IMG/VR virus record: IMGVR_UViG_3300009155_000248 | Span: 1-24,693 of that record | DNA from: a virus | DNA: 24,693 nucleotides | Reading direction: 5' to 3' (one strand) | Notes under the pieces: model-generated | The model's database searches: none | What the model was told of the DNA's origin: nothing | The model's input: only the letters and a program-made list of their open reading frames with translations | Part shown: piece by piece, positions 1-7,892 of the stretch | Position numbering within the stretch: position 1 is the first letter of the stretch | Layout of the letters: each line of letters begins with the position of its first letter | Position numbers and translations under genes: made by a program

Positions 1-33
1 CTGTACCAGATTTATAAAGACATAAAGAAGTGA
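1..33 (+). CDS. C-terminal end of an upstream gene (partial)
   Basis: The first bases read in frame as LYQIYKDIKK followed by TGA at 31-33. The next gene starts with GTG two bases later, which is the tight packing seen throughout the window, so this is probably the tail of a real gene that begins outside. Too little is present to suggest a function. Confidence 0.5.
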   Translation: MYQIYKDIKK

Positions 34-34
34 T

Positions 35-757
35 GTGTTTGATCCCATCACCATTGGCGCTGCTTTCAAGGCAATGCAACTGGCGTATGACGGGATCACA
101 TACTGCTGCGATGCCTTGTCTCAAGGCAAGGTCGCTGTACAGAAGATAAAGAAGGCAACCGATGATGCCCAAGCAATCGCAAAGGAAGTCAAAGGGATAT
201 GGGGATTCTTTAGCGGATTATTTGGTGGCTCAAAGCCAGCCGAGTCCAAGCCAGCAGCCACAGACGCAAAGCCTGTGGCGAAAAAGAAGGAAGTCTACAC
301 AACCCACATCCCTAACGAAGCCGAGATTGTCCAGCAATTCATTAAGCACTTAGGTGCTTTTTTTAGACACCACAAGGAGTTAACCGAATATGTGGAAATT
401 AAATATGAAGAAGTATTTTCAAGCGTTGATCCAGACCCTGAGACAATTCTGGAACTCTCTGTTTTCAAAAACGAGTTAGACCAGAGCTATGTCAAGTTGA
501 GTGGGATGATGAGGGGTGCAAGTGTGCCTTATCAGCTCGGACCACTCTGGGAGAACTACAACAATATCTACTCCAAGGTTCAAGCAGAACAACAAAAACG
601 CAAGGAACAAATTAGAATCAAAAGACAGATAGAGGCTTACAGACAAGAAAGGTTCAGACAAGAAAAGATTGAGCTTGGCATGGGATTGTTTATCGCGCTG
701 CTCGTAGTTTCTTGGCTATACGCAGTATGGATAAATTCATTTATCGAAGCATTCTGA
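35..757 (+). CDS. Coiled-coil protein with C-terminal membrane segment, lysis/virion region
   Basis: 240 residues, GTG start with an AAGAAG purine tract just upstream. I do not recognise a named domain, though the N-terminus resembles proteins I associate with aquatic phages. Visible parts: an N-terminal helical stretch to about residue 60 with a Trp/Phe/Gly-rich patch (GIWGFFSGLFGG, 54-65), a Lys/Ala/Pro linker (66-85), a central helical domain (95-175), a highly charged coiled coil rich in Gln, Arg, Glu and Lys (180-212), and one hydrophobic membrane span near the C-terminus (about 214-234). It precedes the holin and endolysin genes, so a role at the inner membrane during lysis is possible. 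A C-tail-anchored virion protein is the alternative. Confidence 0.75.
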   Translation: MFDPITIGAAFKAMQLAYDGITYCCDALSQGKVAVQKIKKATDDAQAIAKEVKGIWGFFSGLFGGSKPAESKPAATDAKPVAKKKEVYTTHIPNEAEIVQQFIKHLGAFFRHHKELTEYVEIKYEEVFSSVDPDPETILELSVFKNELDQSYVKLSGMMRGASVPYQLGPLWENYNNIYSKVQAEQQKRKEQIRIKRQIEAYRQERFRQEKIELGMGLFIALLVVSWLYAVWINSFIEAF

Positions 758-912
758 TCCTTGTGTGTGTAATGCTGACAATTATCTTAATCATCACGCC
801 AGTCTTGATTAGTATGTGGATCAAGATACAAAAAGCCGAAGTAAGGTTGGAGAAAAAAGAGAGACAAATAAACCGACAATTAAGGTTAATGGAAAGGCAA
901 AGCAATGAATGA
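727..912 (+). CDS. Small single-span membrane protein, i-spanin-like
   Basis: 61 residues from the ATG at 727. A TTG at 712 in the same frame is possible but less likely. It overlaps the end of the previous gene by 31 bases and the next gene by 8. The layout is a short N-terminus, one strong hydrophobic span (about residues 9-31) and a charged Lys/Glu/Arg/Gln tail that should form a coiled coil. That architecture and the position next to a holin match inner-membrane spanins (Rz type), but the protein is short and no lipoprotein partner (o-spanin) is visible. The topology is seen in the sequence; the spanin role is inference. Confidence 0.65.
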   Translation: MDKFIYRSILILVCVMLTIILIITPVLISMWIKIQKAEVRLEKKERQINRQLRLMERQSNE

Positions 913-1354
913 GTTACTCGGTCTTCTCAAGGGTGTCGCACCCACGCTGGCAATGGCTGTCGCTGGTCCTTTGGGTGCTTCTGCTGTTACCGCTTTGGCT
1001 AGTAAGTTTGGTGTGTCTGATAGCGTTGATGCCGTTGCAAAGGCTATTGCTGGCGATCCAGCAGCAACTGCGAAGCTGGCAGAGGTAGAGGCAGACTTTG
1101 CCAAGGCTGAACTAGAAGCCGTTACAAAGCGCTGGGAATCAGACATGAAGTCTGACTCCTACCTATCAAAAAACATTCGTCCTATGACCCTTATAGCGAT
1201 CCTGAGCGCATACTTTCTGTTTGCGATGATGTCTGCTTTCAGCGTCAATGTGAACGAGACCTATGTCAAGCTATTAGGTGAGTGGGGTCAACTGATCATG
1301 TTGGCTTACTTTGGTGGCAGAACCGTTGAGAAGGTAATGGAGAAACGCAAATGA
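905..1354 (+). CDS. Holin, 3-TM gene-transfer-agent type
   Basis: 149 residues, ATG at 905 preceded by a GGAAAGG-type ribosome site. It matches the pattern of the 'holin of 3TMs, for gene-transfer release' family (PF11351). There is an N-terminal hydrophobic stretch (about 11-33), a charged amphipathic helix rich in Ala and Glu (50-80), a Lys-Asn-Ile-Arg-Pro motif (89-93), and two hydrophobic spans (about 94-112 and 126-141) ending in a basic tail. The length is normal for the family. Holins form the timed inner-membrane lesions that let the endolysin reach the cell wall. The next gene starts within its stop codon (ATGA, 1351-1354), so the two are likely translationally coupled. Confidence 0.85.
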   Translation: MNELLGLLKGVAPTLAMAVAGPLGASAVTALASKFGVSDSVDAVAKAIAGDPAATAKLAEVEADFAKAELEAVTKRWESDMKSDSYLSKNIRPMTLIAILSAYFLFAMMSAFSVNVNETYVKLLGEWGQLIMLAYFGGRTVEKVMEKRK

Positions 1355-1668
1355 TTGAATTCTTAAAGCAACTAATACTGGCTAGGGTTAACCGTCCGAA
1401 GCCTAGTGTCGAAGAGGTCGAGGTTCAAGTCTGGGCATTCGTCGTCAAGTCGATCACCATTATGGTCTTGGGCATTGCGTTTGGTACTTTGTGGCTTATT
1501 GGCTTTGAGAAGCAGGAGACCGAACTCGCACCAATCGACGCAATATTCCTTGAAATCTTGAAAGCCATTGCGTTTATGGGAGTGGGAACAATGGGCGGTA
1601 TCTCAGGACGCAAGGCATCAAATGCCATTGCAAAAGCCATTGTGGGAGAAGACGATGCAACTAAGTGA
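1351..1668 (+). CDS. Small 2-TM membrane protein of the lysis cassette
   Basis: 105 residues. The ATG overlaps the holin stop by four bases. Two hydrophobic spans are visible (about 28-52 and 64-85), with a charged N-terminus and a Lys-containing C-terminus. The second span has a Gly-rich MGVGTMGGISGRKAS stretch. No named family is recognised. Lying between the holin and the M15 peptidase, it could be a second holin, an antiholin or a pinholin-like partner. This rests only on topology and position. Confidence 0.75.
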   Translation: MIEFLKQLILARVNRPKPSVEEVEVQVWAFVVKSITIMVLGIAFGTLWLIGFEKQETELAPIDAIFLEILKAIAFMGVGTMGGISGRKASNAIAKAIVGEDDATK

Positions 1669-2122
1669 TCACTTCACACTTGAGGAGGCAACGCACTCCG
1701 ATACCGCCACAAGGCTTGGTATCAGCAACCAGCCAGACGCACAGCAATTAGAGAACATGAAGACGGCTGCTGCTGGCATGGAGAAGGTCAGAGCGTTGCT
1801 GGGTAAGTCAATCAATGTCAACTCATGGATTCGTCTGCCAGAGGTCAATGTGGCGGTGGGTGGATCAAAGGTATCGAGTCACATGGACGGCTGGGCTATT
1901 GACTTCGTATGCAAGGGCTTTGGCACTCCACTAGAGGTCTGCAAGGCTATTGACGCAGCAGGTATCAAGTTTGATCAGATGATCCACGAATTTGGCGATA
2001 AGGGCTGGACTCATATATCTTTTGCGCCAGCATTGCGTCAGCAAAAGCTCACCATCTTCAGACCTCAGAATAAGTACGCCATCGGTTTGTTGACGCAAGA
2101 CGAATACAACAAGGCAGTATGA
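1655..2122 (+). CDS. Peptidoglycan L,D/D,D-peptidase, M15 family (endolysin)
   Basis: 155 residues from the ATG at 1655, which overlaps the previous gene by 14 bases. An in-frame ATG upstream would add 29 residues that look unlike the family, so the shorter form is chosen. It is a peptidase M15 (PF08291-like) zinc enzyme. Visible ligands are His76 and Asp83 in the SxHxxGxAxD motif (SSHMDGWAIDF) and His120 in WTHIS. Arg60 sits in the place of the usual SGYR motif (here NSWIR), and Glu111 is near the metal site. These enzymes cut peptide cross-links in the murein. It should be the lytic enzyme released by the holin upstream; no signal peptide is visible. The next gene overlaps by four bases (ATGA). 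Confidence 0.9.
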   Translation: MQLSDHFTLEEATHSDTATRLGISNQPDAQQLENMKTAAAGMEKVRALLGKSINVNSWIRLPEVNVAVGGSKVSSHMDGWAIDFVCKGFGTPLEVCKAIDAAGIKFDQMIHEFGDKGWTHISFAPALRQQKLTIFRPQNKYAIGLLTQDEYNKAV

Positions 2123-2772
2123 CGAACTTCTACCAGCAGCTCCAGACCCCTGCCACGCCAGACCTGCCTAATCCGCAGGATAGCTACGACAGGTTGACGG
2201 TTGCGCAGACGAATGCTGCCTTGCGTACATTCTTCTTGAAGCTCACAAATGTCTTACAGACCCTTGCGTCACCGCGTGGTGGCAAGTATTTAAACACCCC
2301 CTACGGGGCATTTCTAGACTTAACTGATCAGGTGGCAGCCAATACGACGACTGCCTACGCAATCACATTTGATACGACAGACTTGAGCAATGGCGTAACC
2401 TTGTCTAACTCGTCAAGGCTCAATGTTGCACAGGCTGGAATTTATAACATCCAGTTCAGCGTGCAGCTCACGAACACAACGAATGCACCGCAAGATGTGG
2501 ACATCTGGTTTAGAAAGAACGGCACTAATATCAGCAATTCAAACTCAAGGTTTGGCTTTGCTGCACGCAAGTCTCCAAGCGATCCATTTCACATTGTTGC
2601 TGCAATGAACTTATTTGTGAGTCTTGACACAAATGACTATGTTGAGCTGATGTGGAGACCAACTGATGTTGGCGTTGCCATCGAGCACTACGCTGCCAGC
2701 TCCACACCAACCAGACCTGTAATCCCGTCGGTTATTACGACTATGACCTTTGTGTCCAATCTTTCAGCATAA
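2119..2772 (+). CDS. Jelly-roll (C1q/TNF-like) virion protein
   Basis: 217 residues, ATG overlapping the previous stop by four bases. The N-terminal 75 residues are helical. The rest (from about YLNTPYGAF, residue 57) is a beta-rich domain with the pattern seen in many aquatic phages: a Thr/Asn-rich segment, SRLNVAQAGIYNIQFSVQL, a DVDIWFRKNG strand pair, and a hydrophobic strand before SLDTNDYVELMW. This resembles C1q/TNF-like or BclA-C-terminal-like jelly rolls. The likely place is on the virion, as a fibre-tip or decoration protein, between the lysis and tail genes. The fold is inferred from strand patterns and recalled relatives; the role is not proven. Confidence 0.8.
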   Translation: MTNFYQQLQTPATPDLPNPQDSYDRLTVAQTNAALRTFFLKLTNVLQTLASPRGGKYLNTPYGAFLDLTDQVAANTTTAYAITFDTTDLSNGVTLSNSSRLNVAQAGIYNIQFSVQLTNTTNAPQDVDIWFRKNGTNISNSNSRFGFAARKSPSDPFHIVAAMNLFVSLDTNDYVELMWRPTDVGVAIEHYAASSTPTRPVIPSVITTMTFVSNLSA

Positions 2773-2779
2773 TTGACCT

Positions 2780-4261
2780 ATGGCACTCGTACCCTTAAAA
2801 ATCCCAGCAGGAATCTACCGCAACGGTACTGAGTACCAGTCTATGGGGCGCTGGTTTGACTCGAACCTTATCAGATGGTTTGAGAACACGCTGAGACCTG
2901 TGGGCGGTTGGCGTAAGAGATCGGCATCACAAATGACTGGTGTCAGTCGTGGAATGCTGACTTGGCGAGATAACTCAGATGTGCGTTTTATTGCTGCTGG
3001 CACGCCTACAAAGCTCTACGCAATGAGCGAGGCGGGTGTCTTGAAGGACATTACACCAGTCACCTTTACAACTGGCATCACAGACGCAACGCTAAAGACT
3101 GGCTACGGTTACAGCACCTACGGTAACTATGCCTATGGTGTGGCGCGTCCAGACTTAGGGGGGATAGTCCCAGCGACAACTTGGTCAATGGACTCATGGG
3201 GCGAATATTTGGTTGCGTGCTCCAACGCTGACGGTCAGCTCCTTGAGTGGCAACTAGGTTTTGTCACGCCAACAAGGGCTATTGCCATCGTCAACGCGCC
3301 AACGGGTAATGAGGCTGTGATGACGACAGCAGAGCGCTTTGTCTTTGCCCTTGGTGCGTCAGGTAACCCGCGCAAGGTATCTTGGTGCGATCAAGAAAAC
3401 AATACAGTCTGGACACCTGCTGCAACCAATCAGGCAGGTGACTTTGAGATCAACTCAGTCGGATCAATAAAGTGCGGTAAGCGCGTCCGAGGTGTCAATC
3501 TAATCTTTACCGATGTCGATGTCCACGCTGCCAGCTATATTGGTTTGCCTTATATATACAGCTTCGAGAAGGTCGGATCAGGTTGTGGCGTGATCTCATC
3601 ACAAGCAGTAGCAGCCATTGATACGGCAGCCATATGGATGTCTAAGTCAGGGTTCTGGATATATGACGGTTATGCCAAGCCATTGCCTTCAGATGTTGGC
3701 GACTATGTTTTCCAGAACATCAACTACAACCAAGCCAGCAAAGTTTACGCTGTCCATAATAGTAAGTACGGTGAGTGCATCTGGTTCTATCCATCGAGCG
3801 CCAGCAACGAGAACGACTCCTATGTTACTTACAACTACCGCGAAGGACATTGGTCGATTGGCACTTTGGCGCGTACAGCAGGAACTGACAGAGGAGTCTT
3901 CACCTATCCCTTGATGATCTCAACTGACGGCTACATCTTCGAGCACGAAGTCGGCTACGCATACGACGGGGCTTCGCCATTCGTGGAGTCTGGTCCTTTT
4001 GAGATAGGTAATGGCGACAACATAATGAGCGTAAAGCAAGTTATCCCAGACGAGCAAACGCTGGGCGAGGTCGTCGTTTCCTTCAAGGCTCGGATGTATC
4101 CGACTTCGACTGAGACGACTTATGGACCGTATGCAGCAGCGCAACCGACAGATGTGAGATTCGCTGCAAGACAGGTAAAGATCAGATACACGGGTGCAGT
4201 TCTAGAGGACTGGAGAGTTGGCGTAAACAGAGTTGAGGTAGTCCCGATGGGGAAGAGGTGA
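2780..4261 (+). CDS. Large joining/tail structural protein, P22 gp10-like
   Basis: 493 residues with ATG at 2780. No clear ribosome site is visible in the seven-base gap after the previous stop. The protein begins with the conserved phage pattern LKIPAGIYRNGTEYQSMGRW, followed by Arg-Trp and Pro-Val-Gly-Gly-Trp motifs, then repeats of short beta strands with aromatic residues through the whole length, as in a beta-propeller. I associate this type with the head-to-tail 'stabilisation' proteins of short-tailed phages (P22 gp10 group, PF11134-like), but no residue is decisive. The next gene begins within its stop codon (GTGA, 4258-4261). Confidence 0.75.
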   Translation: MALVPLKIPAGIYRNGTEYQSMGRWFDSNLIRWFENTLRPVGGWRKRSASQMTGVSRGMLTWRDNSDVRFIAAGTPTKLYAMSEAGVLKDITPVTFTTGITDATLKTGYGYSTYGNYAYGVARPDLGGIVPATTWSMDSWGEYLVACSNADGQLLEWQLGFVTPTRAIAIVNAPTGNEAVMTTAERFVFALGASGNPRKVSWCDQENNTVWTPAATNQAGDFEINSVGSIKCGKRVRGVNLIFTDVDVHAASYIGLPYIYSFEKVGSGCGVISSQAVAAIDTAAIWMSKSGFWIYDGYAKPLPSDVGDYVFQNINYNQASKVYAVHNSKYGECIWFYPSSASNENDSYVTYNYREGHWSIGTLARTAGTDRGVFTYPLMISTDGYIFEHEVGYAYDGASPFVESGPFEIGNGDNIMSVKQVIPDEQTLGEVVVSFKARMYPTSTETTYGPYAAAQPTDVRFAARQVKIRYTGAVLEDWRVGVNRVEVVPMGKR

Positions 4262-4626
4262 GCGACATTGATGAATTTTGGAGGTTGCGAGAACCTATCG
4301 AGTCGGCATTAAAATACTCGGCAGGAACGCACACGATTGAGGATGTTGCCCAAGGTGTAAGTGATGGCAGGTTTCAAATCTGGAATCACAACAATTCGGC
4401 AGTCATCACAGAGATTATTGTTTACCCACAGGTCAAGGTATTGCACTACTTCTTGGCTGGTGGAAACCTAGATGAACTCAAATCAATGAGACCTGTCATT
4501 GAGTCTTGGGCTAAACAACTGGGATGCGCCAGAGTTACGCTCGCAGGTCGCAAAGGATGGGAAAAGACATTCCTAAAAGATGAAGGATATGAACCAAAAT
4601 GGTTCATGTTAAGCAAGGAGCTATAA
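4258..4626 (+). CDS. GNAT-like small phage protein
   Basis: 122 residues, GTG start overlapping the previous stop. The order of secondary structure (helix, strand pair SAVITEIIVYPQVKVLHYFLAGG, helix, then CARVTLAGRKGWEKTF and a short C-terminal strand) resembles the central part of GNAT acyltransferases, and close relatives sit between tail genes in many aquatic phages. The usual acetyl-CoA loop (Q/RxxGxG/A) is not clear, so enzymatic activity is uncertain. It may act in virion assembly. Confidence 0.75.
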   Translation: MSDIDEFWRLREPIESALKYSAGTHTIEDVAQGVSDGRFQIWNHNNSAVITEIIVYPQVKVLHYFLAGGNLDELKSMRPVIESWAKQLGCARVTLAGRKGWEKTFLKDEGYEPKWFMLSKEL

Positions 4627-5517
4627 GTGGCAATGACACCTTATGAAAAAATAATGTATGGGTATCAACAACGATCCCCATTCACTTATCCAAGTTACTC
4701 TAATCAAGTGACTGGAGGATATGACCCGTCGCTTTATTCTGGCTTTGGGTTACTAAGCCCATCTTTTGGAAACTATCAATATAACGGTGGCGACAGTCTG
4801 TATAGCAATGGAGTTGGTGGCGATGGTGGATATGGCGATGGAATTAGTAGCGGATTAGGCATATCGTCTTCTGGCTCACCAACTGGCTCTGCACTTGGCG
4901 ATCTTGGTTATTCCATATCTAATCAGTCTATCTCTCCAATAGCTGCTGCAATCGCTGCTGGCTTAATGGATGCCCTGTCAAGCACTAGCGTAAATTCAGT
5001 TAATGCCATAAGTGGTTTGGACTTAGCAAGCGATATTGCTACTGCTTCGGGAGCAAGCACAGCAGCAGGTGTTGACGGTGTTGCTGGAGCTGGCTCTACT
5101 GGCATGGGTAGCGATGTAGGTGGCGAAGGCGCTTCTGCTGGCGCAGCAACTGGCGGTGGCGCAGCAGCCGATAGCGGTGCTGCTGGTGGCGGTGGCGGTG
5201 GAGCTGTCGGAAGCGATGGCTCATCAGGTGACGGTGCATCGTCAGGCTCATCAGGTGACGGTGCTAGTGGCGGTGGCGGTGATAGTGGTGGCGAATACAT
5301 GGGTGGATTTATTGGAATGCCTCAATACATACAAGGCATGGTCACCAGACAGAACACCTTTGGCGATAACCCAGAAGGACCAGACGACGCATATCGCAAG
5401 ACTCAACTTGGCGAGTATGTCATCAAGAAATCAGCAGTACAGAAGTATGGAAGAGGATTGCTCGATATGATAAATAACGAGTCAATTCCAAAGACAAAAT
5501 TAAGGGGTTTACTATGA
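4627..5517 (+). CDS. Gly/Ser/Ala-rich phage protein with conserved C-terminal domain
   Basis: 296 residues. GTG at 4627 directly follows the previous stop; ATG at 4633 is an equally possible start. The N-terminus is Tyr/Pro/Gly-rich and a hydrophobic Ala/Ile-rich helix lies near residues 98-115. Residues 150-225 are almost only Gly, Ala, Ser and Asp and are partly built of a 27-bp DNA repeat. The last 70 residues form a distinct domain with the pattern GEYVIKKSAVQKYGRGLL, which I recall as a conserved module in phage virion proteins. The Gly-rich part is probably a flexible linker. The next gene overlaps by four bases (ATGA, 5514-5517). Likely a structural protein; exact role unknown. Confidence 0.75.
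   Translation: MAMTPYEKIMYGYQQRSPFTYPSYSNQVTGGYDPSLYSGFGLLSPSFGNYQYNGGDSLYSNGVGGDGGYGDGISSGLGISSSGSPTGSALGDLGYSISNQSISPIAAAIAAGLMDALSSTSVNSVNAISGLDLASDIATASGASTAAGVDGVAGAGSTGMGSDVGGEGASAGAATGGGAAADSGAAGGGGGGAVGSDGSSGDGASSGSSGDGASGGGGDSGGEYMGGFIGMPQYIQGMVTRQNTFGDNPEGPDDAYRKTQLGEYVIKKSAVQKYGRGLLDMINNESIPKTKLRGLL
5218..5264 (+). repeat. 27-bp period tandem repeat in Gly-rich linker
   Basis: GGCTCATCAGGTGACGGTGC occurs at 5218-5237 and again at 5245-5264, all 20 bases identical and 27 bases apart. The period is nine codons, so the protein frame is kept. It encodes a Gly-Ser-Ser-Gly-Asp-Gly-Ala-Ser unit. The repeat may expand or contract by slippage. Confidence 0.85.
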
Positions 5518-6266
5518 GCAAAGGTGGCGGTACTACGGTACAAACTCAGTCGATTGATCCTGATTTAAAGAGAGCTTATTTACAAAATGTGCAGCAAGGC
5601 AGGAATGTCGCTGCTGCATTACCTTATAAGCAATTTGCTGGATTTAATCCGATGTATCAGGCTGGCGAAGAGCAGCTTGTCAATACATCGCTCACGCCAT
5701 TTACTGGTGAGACTATTTCTCAATTCCAAAACCCTTATGAGCAACAAGTCGTTGAGCAGACAATGCAAGACATTGAAAAGCAAAGGCAGATGGCAGATTT
5801 AACAGAGCGTGGTAAGGCTACGGCTGCAAGAGCGTTTGGTGGTTCACGCCAAGGCATCACACAAGGAATGCTAAACGAGGCAGCGCTTCGTGAGTCTGCA
5901 AGGGCTTCGGCAGGTCTAAGACAGTCTGGTTTTAGGGATGCGTCACAGCTCGCACAGTACGCAAGACAGCAACAACTTCAAGGCGGTCAGACTGTCTTGG
6001 GTCTTGGCGGTACAAGACAAGCATTTGAGCAAGCTCAACTCGATGCCATGCGTAATCTAGGACTTGAGAAACTAGGCATCTCTTCTGCTGGTTTGGGTAT
6101 AAATTTACCAAATCTCGGCATGACTACTGAATCACCTAACTATCGCAACTACGGCACAAGTGCCTTGGGTGGTGCTTTAGGTGGTGCAGCTTTAGGCAAG
6201 GCAATACCAGCACTAGGTACTGGTTATGGTGCTGGTATTGGTGCAATCCTTGGTTTACTGGGGTAA
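5514..6266 (+). CDS. Probable internal/ejection virion protein with C-terminal glycine zipper
   Basis: 250 residues, ATG overlapping the previous stop. The N-terminal part has the pattern found in aquatic phage structural proteins (a thrice-Gly start, a segment ending YKQFAGFNP, then FQNPYEQQVVEQTMQDI). The middle (about 85-185) is a long Gln/Arg/Ala-rich helix. The last 40 residues are a glycine zipper (GGALGGAALG, then TGYGAGIGAILGLLG) able to insert in membranes. Such zippers occur in proteins ejected with DNA by short-tailed phages. Role inferred from composition and position. Confidence 0.75.
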   Translation: MSKGGGTTVQTQSIDPDLKRAYLQNVQQGRNVAAALPYKQFAGFNPMYQAGEEQLVNTSLTPFTGETISQFQNPYEQQVVEQTMQDIEKQRQMADLTERGKATAARAFGGSRQGITQGMLNEAALRESARASAGLRQSGFRDASQLAQYARQQQLQGGQTVLGLGGTRQAFEQAQLDAMRNLGLEKLGISSAGLGINLPNLGMTTESPNYRNYGTSALGGALGGAALGKAIPALGTGYGAGIGAILGLLG

Positions 6267-6269
6267 GAC

Positions 6270-7883
6270 ATGGCAACAACTGACTTTGGCGGTTTACTCT
6301 TTGGCGGTGGCGGTACTGGTCTAGAAGACTATCTCACGCCAGAGCAACAAAGTGGTATTCAAAACCAAACAATGCTGCAAGCAGCAGCAGCTCTCTTACA
6401 GGCTGGCGGTCCAAGCCCCAGAAGAATCTCTTTAGGTCAAGCCCTTGGCGGTGCTTTCCAAGCAGGTACTGCTGGATACCAGCAAGCACAACAAGGTGCA
6501 ATTCAAAATCTATTGACACGCCAGAAGTTAGCAGAAGCCAAGCGTCTTGAAGACTTCCGCAAGGCATTGCAAGATCAGCAACTCCAGCCAGCACAACCTA
6601 TGGGTGAAGTTACAACGATCACTCCAGATCAAGCAATATCTATTGGCGGTCTACCTGCTGGTCCTACGGTTGCGCGTGCAAACTTAATCGGTCAGCAAGT
6701 CAGAGCACCAGCTCCGCAAATGTCTCAGCAAGAGATGTTGTATCAAGACGCAATGAATAAATATGTGATTGCTGATAGATCAGGGTATCCAGACATTGCA
6801 GCAAAGTATTTGGAGACTGCCTTAAAGATTAAACCAAGAGAAGAAGTTACTGGCGATATTTTTAAGAGTGCGTCTGGCGAGTATGTACAGCGTACAAAGA
6901 GTGGTCAATTTATTCCTGTGTCTGCGCAGTTTGCTCCAATCGAGAAACCAATGGGTGCGCCAATCAAGGTTACTGATTTTGAAGGTAAGCAAGTCTTAGT
7001 CAATCAAATGAGTGATGGAACATTTAAGACCGTTGAAGGATATGGACCAGCAAGAGAACTGATCCAAGTTGATCGAGGTGGCGTAATTACATTTATGGAT
7101 AAAGACAAAGTGCCAGCAGGTACAAGTTTTGGTAAGACCCTTGCACCTCAAATTGTTGGTGGCGCAGAGGCTGGCGGTTACTTCCAAGTTGGTGGTGGTG
7201 GCATGGGTGGTGGTGTAGGCGGTGCTCCTCGTCCTGCTGTCGCTCCAGCCCCTGCTGGCGCACCTAGTGCCGTTGTACCTACTGGTGGTGCTGGCGCACC
7301 TCAAGCAGCACCTACTGGACTGCAACCACTTGTCCCAATCATTCCGCTACAAGGAAAGACATTTGCCAACGAAAAGGACTTGCGTGGTGAGTTCCAAGCT
7401 CAAGTTAAACCATTCATTGACTTAAATCAGGCATACCAGAAGATTGAAACGGCAGCAAAAAACCCGTCTGCTGCTGGAGATATATCTTTGATTTTTGGCT
7501 TTATGAAGGTGCTTGATCCTACTTCTGTCGTGCGTGAGGGTGAGTTTGCTACTGCTTCAAATGCTGGTGGCGTGTCAGACACAGTTAGAAATTTATATAA
7601 CAAGGCTTTGAATGGTGAGCGTCTTGGCGAGAATATTCGTAGTGATTTCTTAAACCAGTCTAGAAACATTGTTGAATCGCAGCGCCAACTATCTAAAGAC
7701 TTAATCGACAGATACACCGAGGTTGCAAAGAATTACAAACTCGATCCTAATCAGATTGTTTATGATCCATTCAAGCGCGTACAGACACCAGAACAAATAA
7801 TAAAAGGTGGAACTGCAACAAATATCCCACAGACTCGTCAAGAGTGGTGGCAACGATTTAACTTGAAAAAACCAAACGAGTAG
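6270..7883 (+). CDS. Virion-associated protein, linker-separated two-domain
   Basis: 537 residues from ATG at 6270, three bases after the previous stop. Four parts are visible: a Gln/Ala-rich helical N-terminus (1-110), a middle region with beta strands (190-295), a Gly/Pro/Ala linker (about 298-350), and a C-terminal helical domain (365-510) with the segment VLDPTSVVREGEFATASNAG. I know that last domain from proteins encoded with ejection-type genes of aquatic phages. It has no enzyme motif that I can see. The gene lies in a run of four long proteins of similar composition, so a role as an internal virion or ejection protein is likely. Confidence 0.75.
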   Translation: MATTDFGGLLFGGGGTGLEDYLTPEQQSGIQNQTMLQAAAALLQAGGPSPRRISLGQALGGAFQAGTAGYQQAQQGAIQNLLTRQKLAEAKRLEDFRKALQDQQLQPAQPMGEVTTITPDQAISIGGLPAGPTVARANLIGQQVRAPAPQMSQQEMLYQDAMNKYVIADRSGYPDIAAKYLETALKIKPREEVTGDIFKSASGEYVQRTKSGQFIPVSAQFAPIEKPMGAPIKVTDFEGKQVLVNQMSDGTFKTVEGYGPARELIQVDRGGVITFMDKDKVPAGTSFGKTLAPQIVGGAEAGGYFQVGGGGMGGGVGGAPRPAVAPAPAGAPSAVVPTGGAGAPQAAPTGLQPLVPIIPLQGKTFANEKDLRGEFQAQVKPFIDLNQAYQKIETAAKNPSAAGDISLIFGFMKVLDPTSVVREGEFATASNAGGVSDTVRNLYNKALNGERLGENIRSDFLNQSRNIVESQRQLSKDLIDRYTEVAKNYKLDPNQIVYDPFKRVQTPEQIIKGGTATNIPQTRQEWWQRFNLKKPNE

Positions 7884-7892
7884 AGGTTATTG

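Noticed and set aside
1568-1654. 29-residue N-terminal extension of the M15 peptidase
   Set aside because: It runs inside the previous gene and reads as an odd Trp/Gln/Arg sequence; the ATG at 1655 starts the family-like sequence.
4923-5300. 125-residue Pro/Ala-rich minus-strand frame
   Set aside because: It is the antisense of the Gly-rich repeat region; the lack of stops follows from the biased codons.
2119-5517. Diversity-generating retroelement target in the tail genes
   Set aside because: No reverse transcriptase and no template/variable repeat pair were seen; the repeats present are short in-frame linker repeats.
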